11,615 bases of DNA from CF-118 sp035689345 (GCA_035689345.1 DASSLR010000080.1:1-11615); one strand, 5' to 3'. Positions 1 to 6,928 are shown, numbered from the stretch's first letter. Numbers and translations are program-made. Notes: generated by a model from the sequence alone, not told the origin.

Positions 1-183
1 AGCGTGCCCGCGGGCGCGGACCTGGCCGACCTCGCGCTGGCGATGACCGACTACGACCTGACGGCGCTGGCCGTGACCGACCCGGCCGGCAACCTGATCG
101 GCGCGGTGTCGGTGGACGACGTTCTCAAGGCGCTGGTCCCCGAGGACTGGCGGGCAAGGGCCGAGGCAAGCTCGGGAGTATGA
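1..183 (+). CDS. CBS-domain protein, MgtE-like, C-terminal end only
   Basis: Only the last 60 codons are visible; the gene enters from the left edge and ends at TGA 181-183. The translated end (MTDYDLTALAVTDPAGNLIG, then AVSVDDVLKAL) matches the second half of a CBS domain and is close to the CBS end of the cytosolic Mg sensor of MgtE channels. No membrane segment follows, so this is either a soluble MgtE-N/CBS protein or another CBS protein; an MgtE channel would continue into a transmembrane domain. It lies 35 bases upstream of the Nramp-family transporter on the same strand, so the two are probably one operon, and I infer that it senses nucleotide or Mg2+ for that transporter. The family call is fairly safe; the role is inference because the N-terminal part is missing. 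Confidence 0.75.
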   Translation, partial: SVPAGADLADLALAMTDYDLTALAVTDPAGNLIGAVSVDDVLKALVPEDWRARAEASSGV

Positions 184-206
184 GCCGCAAAGAGCGGACC
201 GAGGCC

Positions 207-210
207 GGAG
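207..210 (+). promoter_or_regulatory. Ribosome binding site of the Nramp-family gene
   Basis: GGAG lies 8 bases before the ATG at 219, which supports this start. Most other genes here lack a clear Shine-Dalgarno sequence. Confidence 0.6.
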
Positions 211-218
211 ACTAAGCC

Positions 219-1868
219 ATGGGTACTGAGCGCGAGCCGCGCGGCCACGACTCGCACTCAGTTTTAAGCCCCAAGACCATCGATGAGCGCGAAAGCGGGC
301 TCATCCAGGGCGCCTTCGGCACCATCCGGCTCGAGGACCGCGCGCCGCGACGCAGCTGGCGCGGCCGGCTGCTGACGCTCGCCGCGATCATCGGCCCAGG
401 CATCATCGTGCTGGTCGGCGACAACGACGCCGGCGGCGTCGCGACCTACGCCCAGGCCGGGCAGAACTTCGGCTACACGCTGCTGTGGACGCTCCTCCTC
501 CTGGTGCCGGTGCTGATCGTCAACCAGGAGATGGTCGTTCGCCTCGGCGCCGTGACCGGCGTCGGCCTGGCCAAGCTGATCACTGAGCGGTTCGGCAGGT
601 TCTGGGGCTGGTACTCGGTGGGCGGCCTGTTCCTCCTGAACTTCCTGGTCATCAGCACCGAGTTCATCGGCGTGACGCTGGCCGCGGAGTACTTCGGCTT
701 CAACCGCTACATCGTCGTGCCGCTGGCGACCGTGGTTTTGATCGGCATCACGGTCAGCGGCAACTTCCGGCGGTGGGAGCGGTCGATGTTCGTCTTCCTC
801 TTCGCGTCGCTCCTGGTGCTCCCGCTGGCGGCGTTGAGCCACCCCGACCCGGGCGCGGCCCTGCGCGGCTTTTTCGTGCCGGGGATGCAAGGAGGCCTCA
901 CCTCGGCCGGCGCGCTGATGATCTTCGCCATCGTCGGCACCACCGTGGCGCCGTGGCAGCTGTTCTTTCAGCAGTCGAACGTCGTCGACAAGCGCATCAC
1001 CCCGCGGTGGCTCGAGTACGAGAAGGCGGACACCGCGCTCGGCGCCGCGGTGGTCGTGATCGGGGCGGCGGCGATCATCGTGGCGAGCGCTTCGGCGTTC
1101 AGCGGCGCGCCCGAGTTCGGGCATTTCAAGGATGGCCTCGGAGTTGCGCAGGGCATCGCGCGCCACATCAACCCGACGGTGGGCGCGATCTTCGCGCTCC
1201 TCCTGCTCGACGCGTCGATCGTCGGCGCCTCGGCCGTGACGCTCGCCACCTCCTACGCGTTCGGCGACATCTTCGGCGTGAGGCAGTCGCTGAACCGCCG
1301 CATCGGCGAGGCGCGGACGTTCTACGGAAGCTTCACGGCGATGGTCGCGCTGGCGGCCGGCCTGGTGCTCATCCCCGGCGCGCCGCTCGGACTCATCACG
1401 ACGGCGGTGCAGGTGCTGGCCGGCATCCTGCTGCCGAGCGCGACCGTGTTCGCGCTGTTGCTGTGCAACGACGCCGAGGTGCTCGGACCGTGGATTAACA
1501 AGCCGTGGCTCAACGTCATCGCGGTCTTCATCGTCGGCGTGCTGCTCGCGCTGTCGGTGATCCTGGTGATGACGACGGTGTTTCCGGCGATCAACGTCGT
1601 GGTGTTGACGATCGTGCTCGCGGTGTTCGTGGTCGCGGGCGCGGTCGTCGCGGGGGTATGGGGGCTGCAGGCCCAGCGGCAGCTGGCGGGCCAGCCCGTG
1701 ATGTCGCGCCAGGAGCGGGAGAACTGGCGCATGCCCGCCCTCGCCCTGCTGCAGCGGCCGCGCTGGTCGCCGGTGCGGCGCGTGGCCGTGGTCACGCTGA
1801 GCGGCTATCTCGTGCTCGCGATCCTGATGCTGGTGGTCAGAGCGGTGCAGCTGGCGATCGCCCGCTAA
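219..1868 (+). CDS. Divergent Nramp (SLC11)-family divalent metal transporter, probably Mg-type
   Basis: A 549-residue polytopic membrane protein of the Nramp/LeuT fold. The cytosolic N-terminus (about 1-50) is followed by a first helix carrying GPGIIVLVGDNDAGG. The canonical Nramp metal motif DPGN is here D70-A71-G72-G73. In helix 6 the canonical MPHN is A244-P245-W246-Q247, so both the soft Met ligand and the proton-linked His are absent. About eleven hydrophobic segments can be counted up to residue 548. Loss of the Met selectivity ligand is known to relax selectivity against alkaline-earth ions. Ala in place of that Met and Trp in place of the His are, as I recall, features of the bacterial Nramp-related Mg2+ transporters (NRMT). 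Mg2+ uptake is therefore more likely than proton-coupled Mn/Fe uptake. The upstream MgtE-like CBS gene fits this. The substrate is inferred; family membership is clear. Confidence 0.85.
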   Translation: MGTEREPRGHDSHSVLSPKTIDERESGLIQGAFGTIRLEDRAPRRSWRGRLLTLAAIIGPGIIVLVGDNDAGGVATYAQAGQNFGYTLLWTLLLLVPVLIVNQEMVVRLGAVTGVGLAKLITERFGRFWGWYSVGGLFLLNFLVISTEFIGVTLAAEYFGFNRYIVVPLATVVLIGITVSGNFRRWERSMFVFLFASLLVLPLAALSHPDPGAALRGFFVPGMQGGLTSAGALMIFAIVGTTVAPWQLFFQQSNVVDKRITPRWLEYEKADTALGAAVVVIGAAAIIVASASAFSGAPEFGHFKDGLGVAQGIARHINPTVGAIFALLLLDASIVGASAVTLATSYAFGDIFGVRQSLNRRIGEARTFYGSFTAMVALAAGLVLIPGAPLGLITTAVQVLAGILLPSATVFALLLCNDAEVLGPWINKPWLNVIAVFIVGVLLALSVILVMTTVFPAINVVVLTIVLAVFVVAGAVVAGVWGLQAQRQLAGQPVMSRQERENWRMPALALLQRPRWSPVRRVAVVTLSGYLVLAILMLVVRAVQLAIAR

Positions 1869-1892
1869 AAGCCCGACCGCCTTAACAAGTCG

Positions 1893-1924
1893 CTTACAAC
1901 CGTGAACCGCCCGATGTCTAAAAT
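1893..1924 (+). promoter_or_regulatory. Probable promoter of the LCP gene, leaderless type
   Basis: TAAAAT at 1919-1924 is one base from the -10 consensus. CTTACA at 1893-1898 is a weak -35 candidate, with a long 20-base spacer. The -10 box ends 8 bases before the GTG at 1933, so transcription should begin at or just before the start codon. No Shine-Dalgarno sequence is visible. Confidence 0.5.
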
Positions 1925-1932
1925 GATCCGCC

Positions 1933-2952
1933 GTGCTCGGTTTCAGACCGGGCCGCCGCGCTAGATCTTCGCGCAGGCGCCTGAACCCAATCCGAACCAT
2001 CGTCCTTGCCGCGCTGGCAATCGCGCTGTCCGCCTCCTCGGGCGGGCTCGCCTATTTCCTGCCTGCCGCGGTTACGGCGTACGAGGCCACCGGCCAGGCC
2101 GTGGCCATTCCCTCGCCCTCGGCGCTGGCCACGATCCTGAGCCCCGAGCCCTCGTCAAGCCCCACCCCGCAGCAGCAGGGCGCGTTCACCGTGCTGCTCC
2201 TGGGCTCGGACGACGACTCGAAATTCTTCGCCGATCACGTGCTGACGCAATCGATGATCCTCGTCCGGGTCATCCCTGCGACCAAGCAGGTGATCATGAT
2301 CTCGATCCCGCGGGACCTGTGGGTGCCACTGTCCACCGGCGGCTACTACAAGATCGACGGCGCCTATTCGTATGGCGGTGCGAAGGCTGCCATCGCCACC
2401 GTGCAGAACAACTTCGGCGTCCACATCAATTACTACGTGTGGATCGGCCTGCTCGGGCTGATTCGTGTCATCGACGCGATCGGCGGCATCGACGTGGTCA
2501 CGTCGAACCCGGTGCTCGACGACTACTACCCGCTCGACATCAACACCAACAGCCCGTACGGCTACGCGCGCATCGCGGTGATGGGCGGCCCACAACACCT
2601 GGACGGCACGCACGCACTGCAGTACGTGCGCTCGCGCCACAACGACCTGCAGAGTGACTTCGGCCGGTCGCGCCGGCAGCAGCAGGTGCTGCTCGCGATC
2701 CGTCAGAAGGCGAAGGAGCTGGCTCCCGCCGACATGCCCGCGCTGGTGCAGGCCATCGGCGGCGAGATCAAAACGAACCTCTCAGTCGACCAGGTCAGTG
2801 CACTGCTGCCGCTGGCTTCGAGCTTCGACAACCCCGACGCGATCACGCAGTTCGTGCTCGCCTCGCCGTACACGCACGGCGGCGCGCCGAACGGGAGCCT
2901 CTACCCCAACTGGGGCTACATCCTGCCGCTGGTGCACAAGTACTTCCCATGA
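1933..2952 (+). CDS. LytR-CpsA-Psr (LCP) family cell-wall glycopolymer ligase
   Basis: 339 residues: a short Arg-rich cytosolic tail, one membrane helix (about 21-46), a Pro/Ser stem (about 60-82) and an extracytoplasmic LCP domain (about 85-265). LCP enzymes move undecaprenyl-linked polymers such as teichoic acid or arabinogalactan onto peptidoglycan. Visible family motifs are LLLGSD (88-93), SIPRD with R127, YKIDGAYS (139-146), the HLDGTHALQYVRSRH block (222-236, R233 and R235) and DFGRSRRQQQVL (242-253). The Asp usually found in the RSDTM-like motif is Q106 here (VLTQSMILV), so one Mg2+ ligand seems changed. The GTG start is chosen because it leaves a complete Arg-rich tail and anchor and lies just after a TAAAAT box; the nearby ATG at 1923 is in another frame and soon stops. 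The stop overlaps the next gene by four bases (ATGA). Confidence 0.9.
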   Translation: MLGFRPGRRARSSRRRLNPIRTIVLAALAIALSASSGGLAYFLPAAVTAYEATGQAVAIPSPSALATILSPEPSSSPTPQQQGAFTVLLLGSDDDSKFFADHVLTQSMILVRVIPATKQVIMISIPRDLWVPLSTGGYYKIDGAYSYGGAKAAIATVQNNFGVHINYYVWIGLLGLIRVIDAIGGIDVVTSNPVLDDYYPLDINTNSPYGYARIAVMGGPQHLDGTHALQYVRSRHNDLQSDFGRSRRQQQVLLAIRQKAKELAPADMPALVQAIGGEIKTNLSVDQVSALLPLASSFDNPDAITQFVLASPYTHGGAPNGSLYPNWGYILPLVHKYFP

Positions 2953-4085
2953 TCTCGAGGGTCGTTCTCGGCGTTTGCCTCGCCGTGCTGATGGTCGTGA
3001 CCGGCGTGTCGACCTATCTCTATATCGGCACGCGGCATTCGAAGGCCATCGCGGCGCCGATCAAGCCAACGGCCGCGCAGCCCTCGCCTAAAGGTTTTGT
3101 GCTGCCCGGCACGATCTACGTGTCTCAGAGCGGAGCGCTGTACAGCCTCAATTCAGGGCGCTACAGGCAGATCACGCCAGAAGCGGGCTGGATGCAGCCG
3201 TCGCTCATGCCCAACGGCAACCTGCTCGCCATCAAGCGCGCGGGGTTCTCGTCGGACGTCTACATACTCAACGTGTTCGGGCGGCCGCTGGCGCAGCTCA
3301 CGAACAACGCCGCGCCCCGCCGCAGCTACGACACCGGCGACAACCACTGGGCTTTCTATCCGACTGCGTCGCCCGACGGCAAGACCGTCTACCTCAGCTA
3401 TGACAAGCCGAAAGGTGGTTACGAGGTCGACCTCTCCGTGTGGTCGATGCCGGTCACCGGCGGCATCGCCCGCGGCACCGATTGGACGTACTCGCAGGGG
3501 TACACGGGCGGCGACTTTCAGCCCATCCCGGTGCCCGGCGGCATCATCTACACGAAGTACCTGCGCGCCCTGGACGGCACGATCCACAGCCAGCTGTGGT
3601 TCCTGAGCCGGCCGTCGCCGGCCGCCTACCAGCTGCTGGCCGGCAAGGCCCTGACCACGGCGGTGGAGGATTGCCGGTCGCCGTCCCTCGCGCCCGGCGG
3701 CAGGTACCTGGCGATGGTGTGCACGTACGGCAAGCAGATCTCCTACCTCGTGATCGCGCCGCTGAACGGGCAGAACCTCGGCGCGCGGCAGATTGTGATC
3801 TCCGACCAGATGGTCGCCCAGCCCACGTGGGCGCCGGACGGCAGCGGCATCGCCTATCTCGCGCCGGCGATCGGCGACCAGCCCTTCCAGCTGTGGTTCC
3901 TGCCGCGCAACGCGTACTTCCCGCCGGCCGTGCCGTCGCCAAGCCCCATCCCGGGCGGGCCGGGGTCAACCTCGGGCTTGCCGAGCCCGAACGCGTCGCC
4001 GCCACCTCCGCCGGTGGTCAAGCCGATGCAGATGTCGACCTCGCTCGCGTTCGACGCGACGTCGACGATCGCGTGGGCGGCGTAA
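2949..4085 (+). CDS. Membrane-anchored beta-propeller (TolB/PD40-like) protein
   Basis: 378 residues: an N-terminal signal anchor (about 5-26), a Pro-rich stem (about 36-52), then a propeller built from about five PD40-like repeats (about 81-118, 133-170, 189-221, 241-273, 291-325). Each has a xPSLxPxG / xPTxSPDG turn followed by strands ending in LWFL, VYIL or VWSM. A low-complexity Pro/Ser/Gly segment (about 325-358) and a short tail follow. No catalytic motif is visible, so a binding or scaffold role outside the membrane is likely. The ATG overlaps the LCP stop (ATGA), which implies translational coupling and a joint role in wall-polymer attachment or sensing. This is reminiscent of the propeller of actinobacterial LpqB, but there is no GerMN domain. 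The precise function is unknown. Confidence 0.75.
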   Translation: MISRVVLGVCLAVLMVVTGVSTYLYIGTRHSKAIAAPIKPTAAQPSPKGFVLPGTIYVSQSGALYSLNSGRYRQITPEAGWMQPSLMPNGNLLAIKRAGFSSDVYILNVFGRPLAQLTNNAAPRRSYDTGDNHWAFYPTASPDGKTVYLSYDKPKGGYEVDLSVWSMPVTGGIARGTDWTYSQGYTGGDFQPIPVPGGIIYTKYLRALDGTIHSQLWFLSRPSPAAYQLLAGKALTTAVEDCRSPSLAPGGRYLAMVCTYGKQISYLVIAPLNGQNLGARQIVISDQMVAQPTWAPDGSGIAYLAPAIGDQPFQLWFLPRNAYFPPAVPSPSPIPGGPGSTSGLPSPNASPPPPPVVKPMQMSTSLAFDATSTIAWAA

Positions 4086-4094
4086 CCAACAGCC

Positions 4095-4134
4095 GCGGAA
4101 TCCCGCGTTTGTGTGCAATCGCGTTGAATTCCGC
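4095..4134. repeat. Hairpin repeat copy 1 in a convergent junction
   Basis: The outer arms GCGGAAT (4095-4101) and ATTCCGC (4128-4134) pair perfectly. Inside them CGCG (4104-4107) pairs with CGCG (4120-4123) around the 12-base loop TTTGTGTGCAAT. Bases 4102-4123 are identical to 4143-4164 in copy 2. The element sits between the ends of two converging genes, so a bidirectional terminator or a REP-like element is likely. There is no T-run typical of an intrinsic terminator. Confidence 0.6.
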
Positions 4135-4142
4135 CTCGATTC

Positions 4143-4166
4143 CCCGCGTTTGTGTGCAATCGCGGG
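4143..4166. repeat. Hairpin repeat copy 2 in the same junction
   Basis: A perfect 6-bp stem, CCCGCG (4143-4148) with CGCGGG (4161-4166), encloses the same 12-base loop as copy 1. Copy 2 starts 41 bases after copy 1. A sequence conserved in the loop as well as the stem is unusual for a simple terminator and suggests a dispersed REP-type element, to be tested by counting copies in the genome. Confidence 0.6.
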
Positions 4167-4183
4167 TTCTGGCGGCGTAGTTC

Positions 4184-4933
4184 TCAGCAGCCGGTCGAGG
4201 TGCGGTTCGCGGCCAGGACCGGCTCCTGCTCCGCGGCGGTGGCCTGCGCCGCGGTGATGTAGCCCTCCGAGACCATGTCGCGGAGCACCTGGCCGCGCCG
4301 CTGCTGCGCGGCGTCAGGGTTGACTGTCGGGTCGTAGATGGACGGCGCCTGCGTAACGCCGGCGAGCAGCGCGTACTGGCCGAGCGTCAGGCCGGCGAGC
4401 GGCGCTTTGAAGTACGCGCACGCGGCCTCGGTCACGCCGTAGCGGTTGAGGCCGGTGCTGATCTCGCTCAGGTAGTCGGCCATGATCTGCTTTTTGCTCA
4501 GCACCGTCTCGACCTTCAGCGCGAGCACCATGTCGGTGATCTTGTCGCGGCCGCGGTCCGAGCCGTTCAAGTAGAGCTGCTTGACGAGCTGCTGGGTGAT
4601 GGTCGAGCCGCCCTGGCAGAAGCACCGGTTGGCCACGTCGAACAGCGCCGCGCGCGCGAGGCCGACCGTGTCGATGCCGTGGTGCGCGTAGAAGCGCTCG
4701 TCCTCGGTGGCGACGACCGCCTTGGCGAGGAGGTCGGGCACCTGGTCGGGGGCCAGCAGGACGACGCCATGCGCGCGCGTCAGCGCCGCCACGCGCGCCT
4801 GCACGTCGGAAACGTCGGGGGTGGAAACCCACAGCGTGGCCACGACCGGCGCGACCACCGCGACCAGGACCGCGATGACCGCCACCACCCGGCCGACGTT
4901 TACGGGCGTGGGCAATCTTGGGCGGCTACCCAT
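4184..4933 (-). CDS. Monofunctional peptidoglycan glycosyltransferase (GT51)
   Basis: 249 residues: one N-terminal membrane anchor (about 15-36) and a GT51 domain (about 55-215) that polymerises lipid II into glycan strands outside the membrane. Family motifs are ATEDERFYAHHGID (75-88, with predicted catalytic E77), QGGSTITQQLVKQLYL (107-122), LALKVETVLSKKQI (137-150, second Glu probably E142) and the YLSEISTGLNRYG region. There is no transpeptidase domain, so it is MtgA-like rather than a full class A PBP. Oddities are a CFC cysteine pair (C104, C106) directly before the QGGST motif, further cysteines at 172 and the last residue, and a shortened C-terminus. The gene is last in a minus-strand run, 33 bases after the lipoprotein gene. 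Linkage to copper genes may be only positional. Confidence 0.87.
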   Translation of the reverse strand: MGSRPRLPTPVNVGRVVAVIAVLVAVVAPVVATLWVSTPDVSDVQARVAALTRAHGVVLLAPDQVPDLLAKAVVATEDERFYAHHGIDTVGLARAALFDVANRCFCQGGSTITQQLVKQLYLNGSDRGRDKITDMVLALKVETVLSKKQIMADYLSEISTGLNRYGVTEAACAYFKAPLAGLTLGQYALLAGVTQAPSIYDPTVNPDAAQQRRGQVLRDMVSEGYITAAQATAAEQEPVLAANRTSTGC

Positions 4934-4966
4934 TTGCCTTTTTGAACGGGCCTTGCTCGGCCGCCG

Positions 4967-5350
4967 TTACGTGGACGGGGGCTGGGCCCGGTAGGCCTCG
5001 ATGACGCCGGCGCGCCTGGCTGCCACCAACTGACTGACCGGTTGGCCGCTGACTTGATAGACAGGCGTGCCAGGCTCCAGGAACGCCGCGTCGCCATCCT
5101 TTGGGCGATACGCGGGGTCACAGACGTTGCCGTCGACCTTGAACTTCACGTGCGCCACAACCGGACCCAGGTCGGCCTCGTGAAGCTCCGTCACCGGCCC
5201 CGGCCCGGCCACGTACTGGGTCGAACCGACCTGCACGAAGTCGACCCAGTCGATCTGCACGTTCGAGCATCCATTCCCCTGCGCCGTGCCGGGAAGCTGG
5301 CAGGCCGCCAGTGCGACCACCGCCGCCACCACGACCAGACGAGTCATCAC
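4967..5350 (-). CDS. Small predicted lipoprotein, unknown function
   Basis: 127 residues from GTG 5350, or 126 from the ATG directly after it; the choice is open because no good ribosome binding site is visible. A short hydrophobic signal ends in a lipobox-like VALAAC with C17 as lipidation site, so the mature protein should be tethered outside the membrane. The mature part has two more cysteines, C28 and one in a GNVCDPAYRP segment, which could form a disulfide. It is rich in Val, Gly and Pro and predicted mostly beta. I do not recognise a family. It starts 39 bases after the permease stop and ends 33 bases before the GT51 gene on the same strand, so it is probably in the csoR transcript. 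Its job could be envelope-related or in metal handling; there is no direct evidence for either. Confidence 0.65.
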   Translation of the reverse strand: MMTRLVVVAAVVALAACQLPGTAQGNGCSNVQIDWVDFVQVGSTQYVAGPGPVTELHEADLGPVVAHVKFKVDGNVCDPAYRPKDGDAAFLEPGTPVYQVSGQPVSQLVAARRAGVIEAYRAQPPST

Positions 5351-5389
5351 CTGGATGACGTTCGCGACCCTCGCGAGGTAATGCGTCGC

Positions 5390-5575
5390 CTAATGACCGT
5401 GGTGCCCGCCGCTCTTGCCGCTGAGGTACCTCGCAGGGTCCTTGTCGAAGGACTCCTTGCATCCTGCCGAGCAGAAATAGAACGTCTCGCCGTTTCGGAA
5501 TGAGCGGTACTCTGCGGTGGCGGTTTCCACCGTCATCCCGCACACGGGGTCGATCGCCGTCTTTCTGGTTTCCAT
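5390..5575 (-). other. Possible internal in-frame start: stand-alone 61-residue YHS protein
   Basis: Within the permease gene, in the same frame, ATG at 5575-5573 (M451) is preceded by AGGAGG at 5585-5580 with a 4-base spacer. This is one of the strongest Shine-Dalgarno sequences in the window. Starting there gives a complete YHS protein with DPVCGM, FYFCSAGC and a GGHHGH tail. The upstream linker (about 433-450, Gly/Ser/Pro then a Thr run) looks like a former intergenic region that became coding. Either the small protein is translated in addition to the fusion, or the signal is a relic of gene fusion. Confidence 0.45.
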
Positions 5576-6925
5576 TTCGCCTCCTGTGGTGGTGGTGAGC
5601 GGCAGCGGTGGTCTCGAGCCATCGCCAGATGCGGCGACGTATCGCTCCGGCTCTCGCTCGAAGGTCGAGCGGCAGCTCGCGGAGCAGAAGAAGTAAGCGT
5701 GGCCGTGGTAGTCGACCCTCTGGGTCGCCGTCGCCGGGTCGACGCTCATGCCGCAGACCGGGTCTTGAACCATCCGCGATGTGTCCGCCGGCCGGCGGGC
5801 GTGCGCCCTGATCATCTCGGGACCGCCGGTGGTCACGAATCGCCAGGCGAGGACAGCCATCAGCAGCAGGAACGCGATGTCGAGAAAGCTGGTGTAGTTC
5901 CAGGCCGGCCTGGTCTCGAAAACGGTGACGTGATGGTTGGTCGGCGCGAGGCCGAAGAGCTGGAACGCGCCGCCGATGAGAAAGCCGGCCAGCGCCATCG
6001 CCACGTAGGAGATGACGAGCAGGTAGATCGACGTCCGGCCGCCGTAGTACTTCCGGTAGATGTTGATGATCGGCAGGATGATCAGGTCGGCGAAGATGAA
6101 GCTGACCACACCGCCGAAGCTGATGCCGCCGTTCCAGAGCACGGCCGCGAGCGGCACGTTGCCCACCGAGCAGACGAAGCTCAGCATCGAGATGACCGGG
6201 CCGATCAGCGGGCTCCAGAACTCGTTCAGCGTCGGATTGCCGGTCAGGAACAGCGCCTGCCACCACGCGTTGGGCACCCACGCGGCGAGGGCGCCGGCGA
6301 TCAGGAAGCCCAGGATCAGGTCGGTGTAGAGAGCATTCAGGTCCATGAAGAACGCGTGCGAGATGGCCGTGAACCCTCGCGGCGAGAAGATGCGGGACAG
6401 AAACGGCCCGTCCGTGATCGAGTGGTCCATCTCGCCGTGGGCCTCGTGCGTGGAGCCGAACACTCCGCGCTCGGCCTGCCGGAGGGCGTCGTCGACCATC
6501 CGCTTGCGCAGCGTGAGCTTGAAGAGGATCCAGAGGATGACCGCCATGAGCAGGCCGCCGGCGAACTCGGCGGCCAGGAACTGCCAGCCGAGAAGGATTA
6601 GAAGGACGAGGCCGAGCTCGAACACCAGGTTGGTCGACGCGAACTCGAAGATGATGGCGTTGACGAAGCTCGCCCCCCGGCGGAAGAGGGCTCGGGCCAC
6701 GGCGACGGCGGCGTAGGAGCAGCTCGAGCTCGCCGCGCCGAGCCCGCAGGCCAGTACGAAGCCCTTGAGGTCCGGTTTGCCCAGGAGTCCGGCGACCGCC
6801 CGCCTGGAGACCACCGTCTGGACGATGGCGGAGAGCAGGAAGCCGAAGGCGAGAGGCCAGAGGACCTCCCAGAACATGAAGAACGATTCCTGGAGAGCGC
6901 GAACTATCGCGTCGACGACAAACAT
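5390..6925 (-). CDS. ArsP/DUF318-type permease fused to two YHS domains
   Basis: 511 residues. The N-terminal part (about 1-370) is an integral membrane permease of the ArsP_1 (DUF318) type with an internal duplication: GLGAASSSCSYAAVAVARAL (61-80, C69) in the first half and FVCSVGNVPLAAVLWNGG (250-267, C252) in the second. A loop rich in His and acidic residues (about 148-170) separates the halves. The cytosol-side tail holds two YHS domains, about 386-431 (DPVCGM, C391, C414, C418) and about 458-501 (C462, C485, C489), and ends in GGHHGH. YHS domains occur in metal ATPases and metal-handling enzymes and their DPVCGM cysteines bind soft metals. The gene begins 3 bases after the csoR stop, so it is CsoR-regulated and copper is the likely metal. 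The direction of transport is unknown. The second YHS domain may also be made separately. Confidence 0.88.
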   Translation of the reverse strand: MFVVDAIVRALQESFFMFWEVLWPLAFGFLLSAIVQTVVSRRAVAGLLGKPDLKGFVLACGLGAASSSCSYAAVAVARALFRRGASFVNAIIFEFASTNLVFELGLVLLILLGWQFLAAEFAGGLLMAVILWILFKLTLRKRMVDDALRQAERGVFGSTHEAHGEMDHSITDGPFLSRIFSPRGFTAISHAFFMDLNALYTDLILGFLIAGALAAWVPNAWWQALFLTGNPTLNEFWSPLIGPVISMLSFVCSVGNVPLAAVLWNGGISFGGVVSFIFADLIILPIINIYRKYYGGRTSIYLLVISYVAMALAGFLIGGAFQLFGLAPTNHHVTVFETRPAWNYTSFLDIAFLLLMAVLAWRFVTTGGPEMIRAHARRPADTSRMVQDPVCGMSVDPATATQRVDYHGHAYFFCSASCRSTFEREPERYVAASGDGSRPPLPLTTTTGGEMETRKTAIDPVCGMTVETATAEYRSFRNGETFYFCSAGCKESFDKDPARYLSGKSGGHHGH

Positions 6926-6928
6926 CGA

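Noticed and set aside
1923..1964. ATG at 1923 as the LCP start
   Set aside because: It is in another frame and reaches a TAG after 13 codons.
264..2000. 578-codon open frame on the minus strand
   Set aside because: It lies opposite the Nramp gene. Its product is an Arg/His/Asp/Glu-rich low-complexity chain with no domain, as expected for the antisense of high-GC coding DNA.
4102..4164. CRISPR-like repeat pair
   Set aside because: There are only two copies, with a 19-base gap and internal stems, and no cas gene nearby. A hairpin repeat explains it better.
4934..4966. Intrinsic terminator between the lipoprotein and GT51 genes
   Set aside because: A short A/T run near 4936-4943 is present, but no convincing stem precedes it in the direction of transcription.
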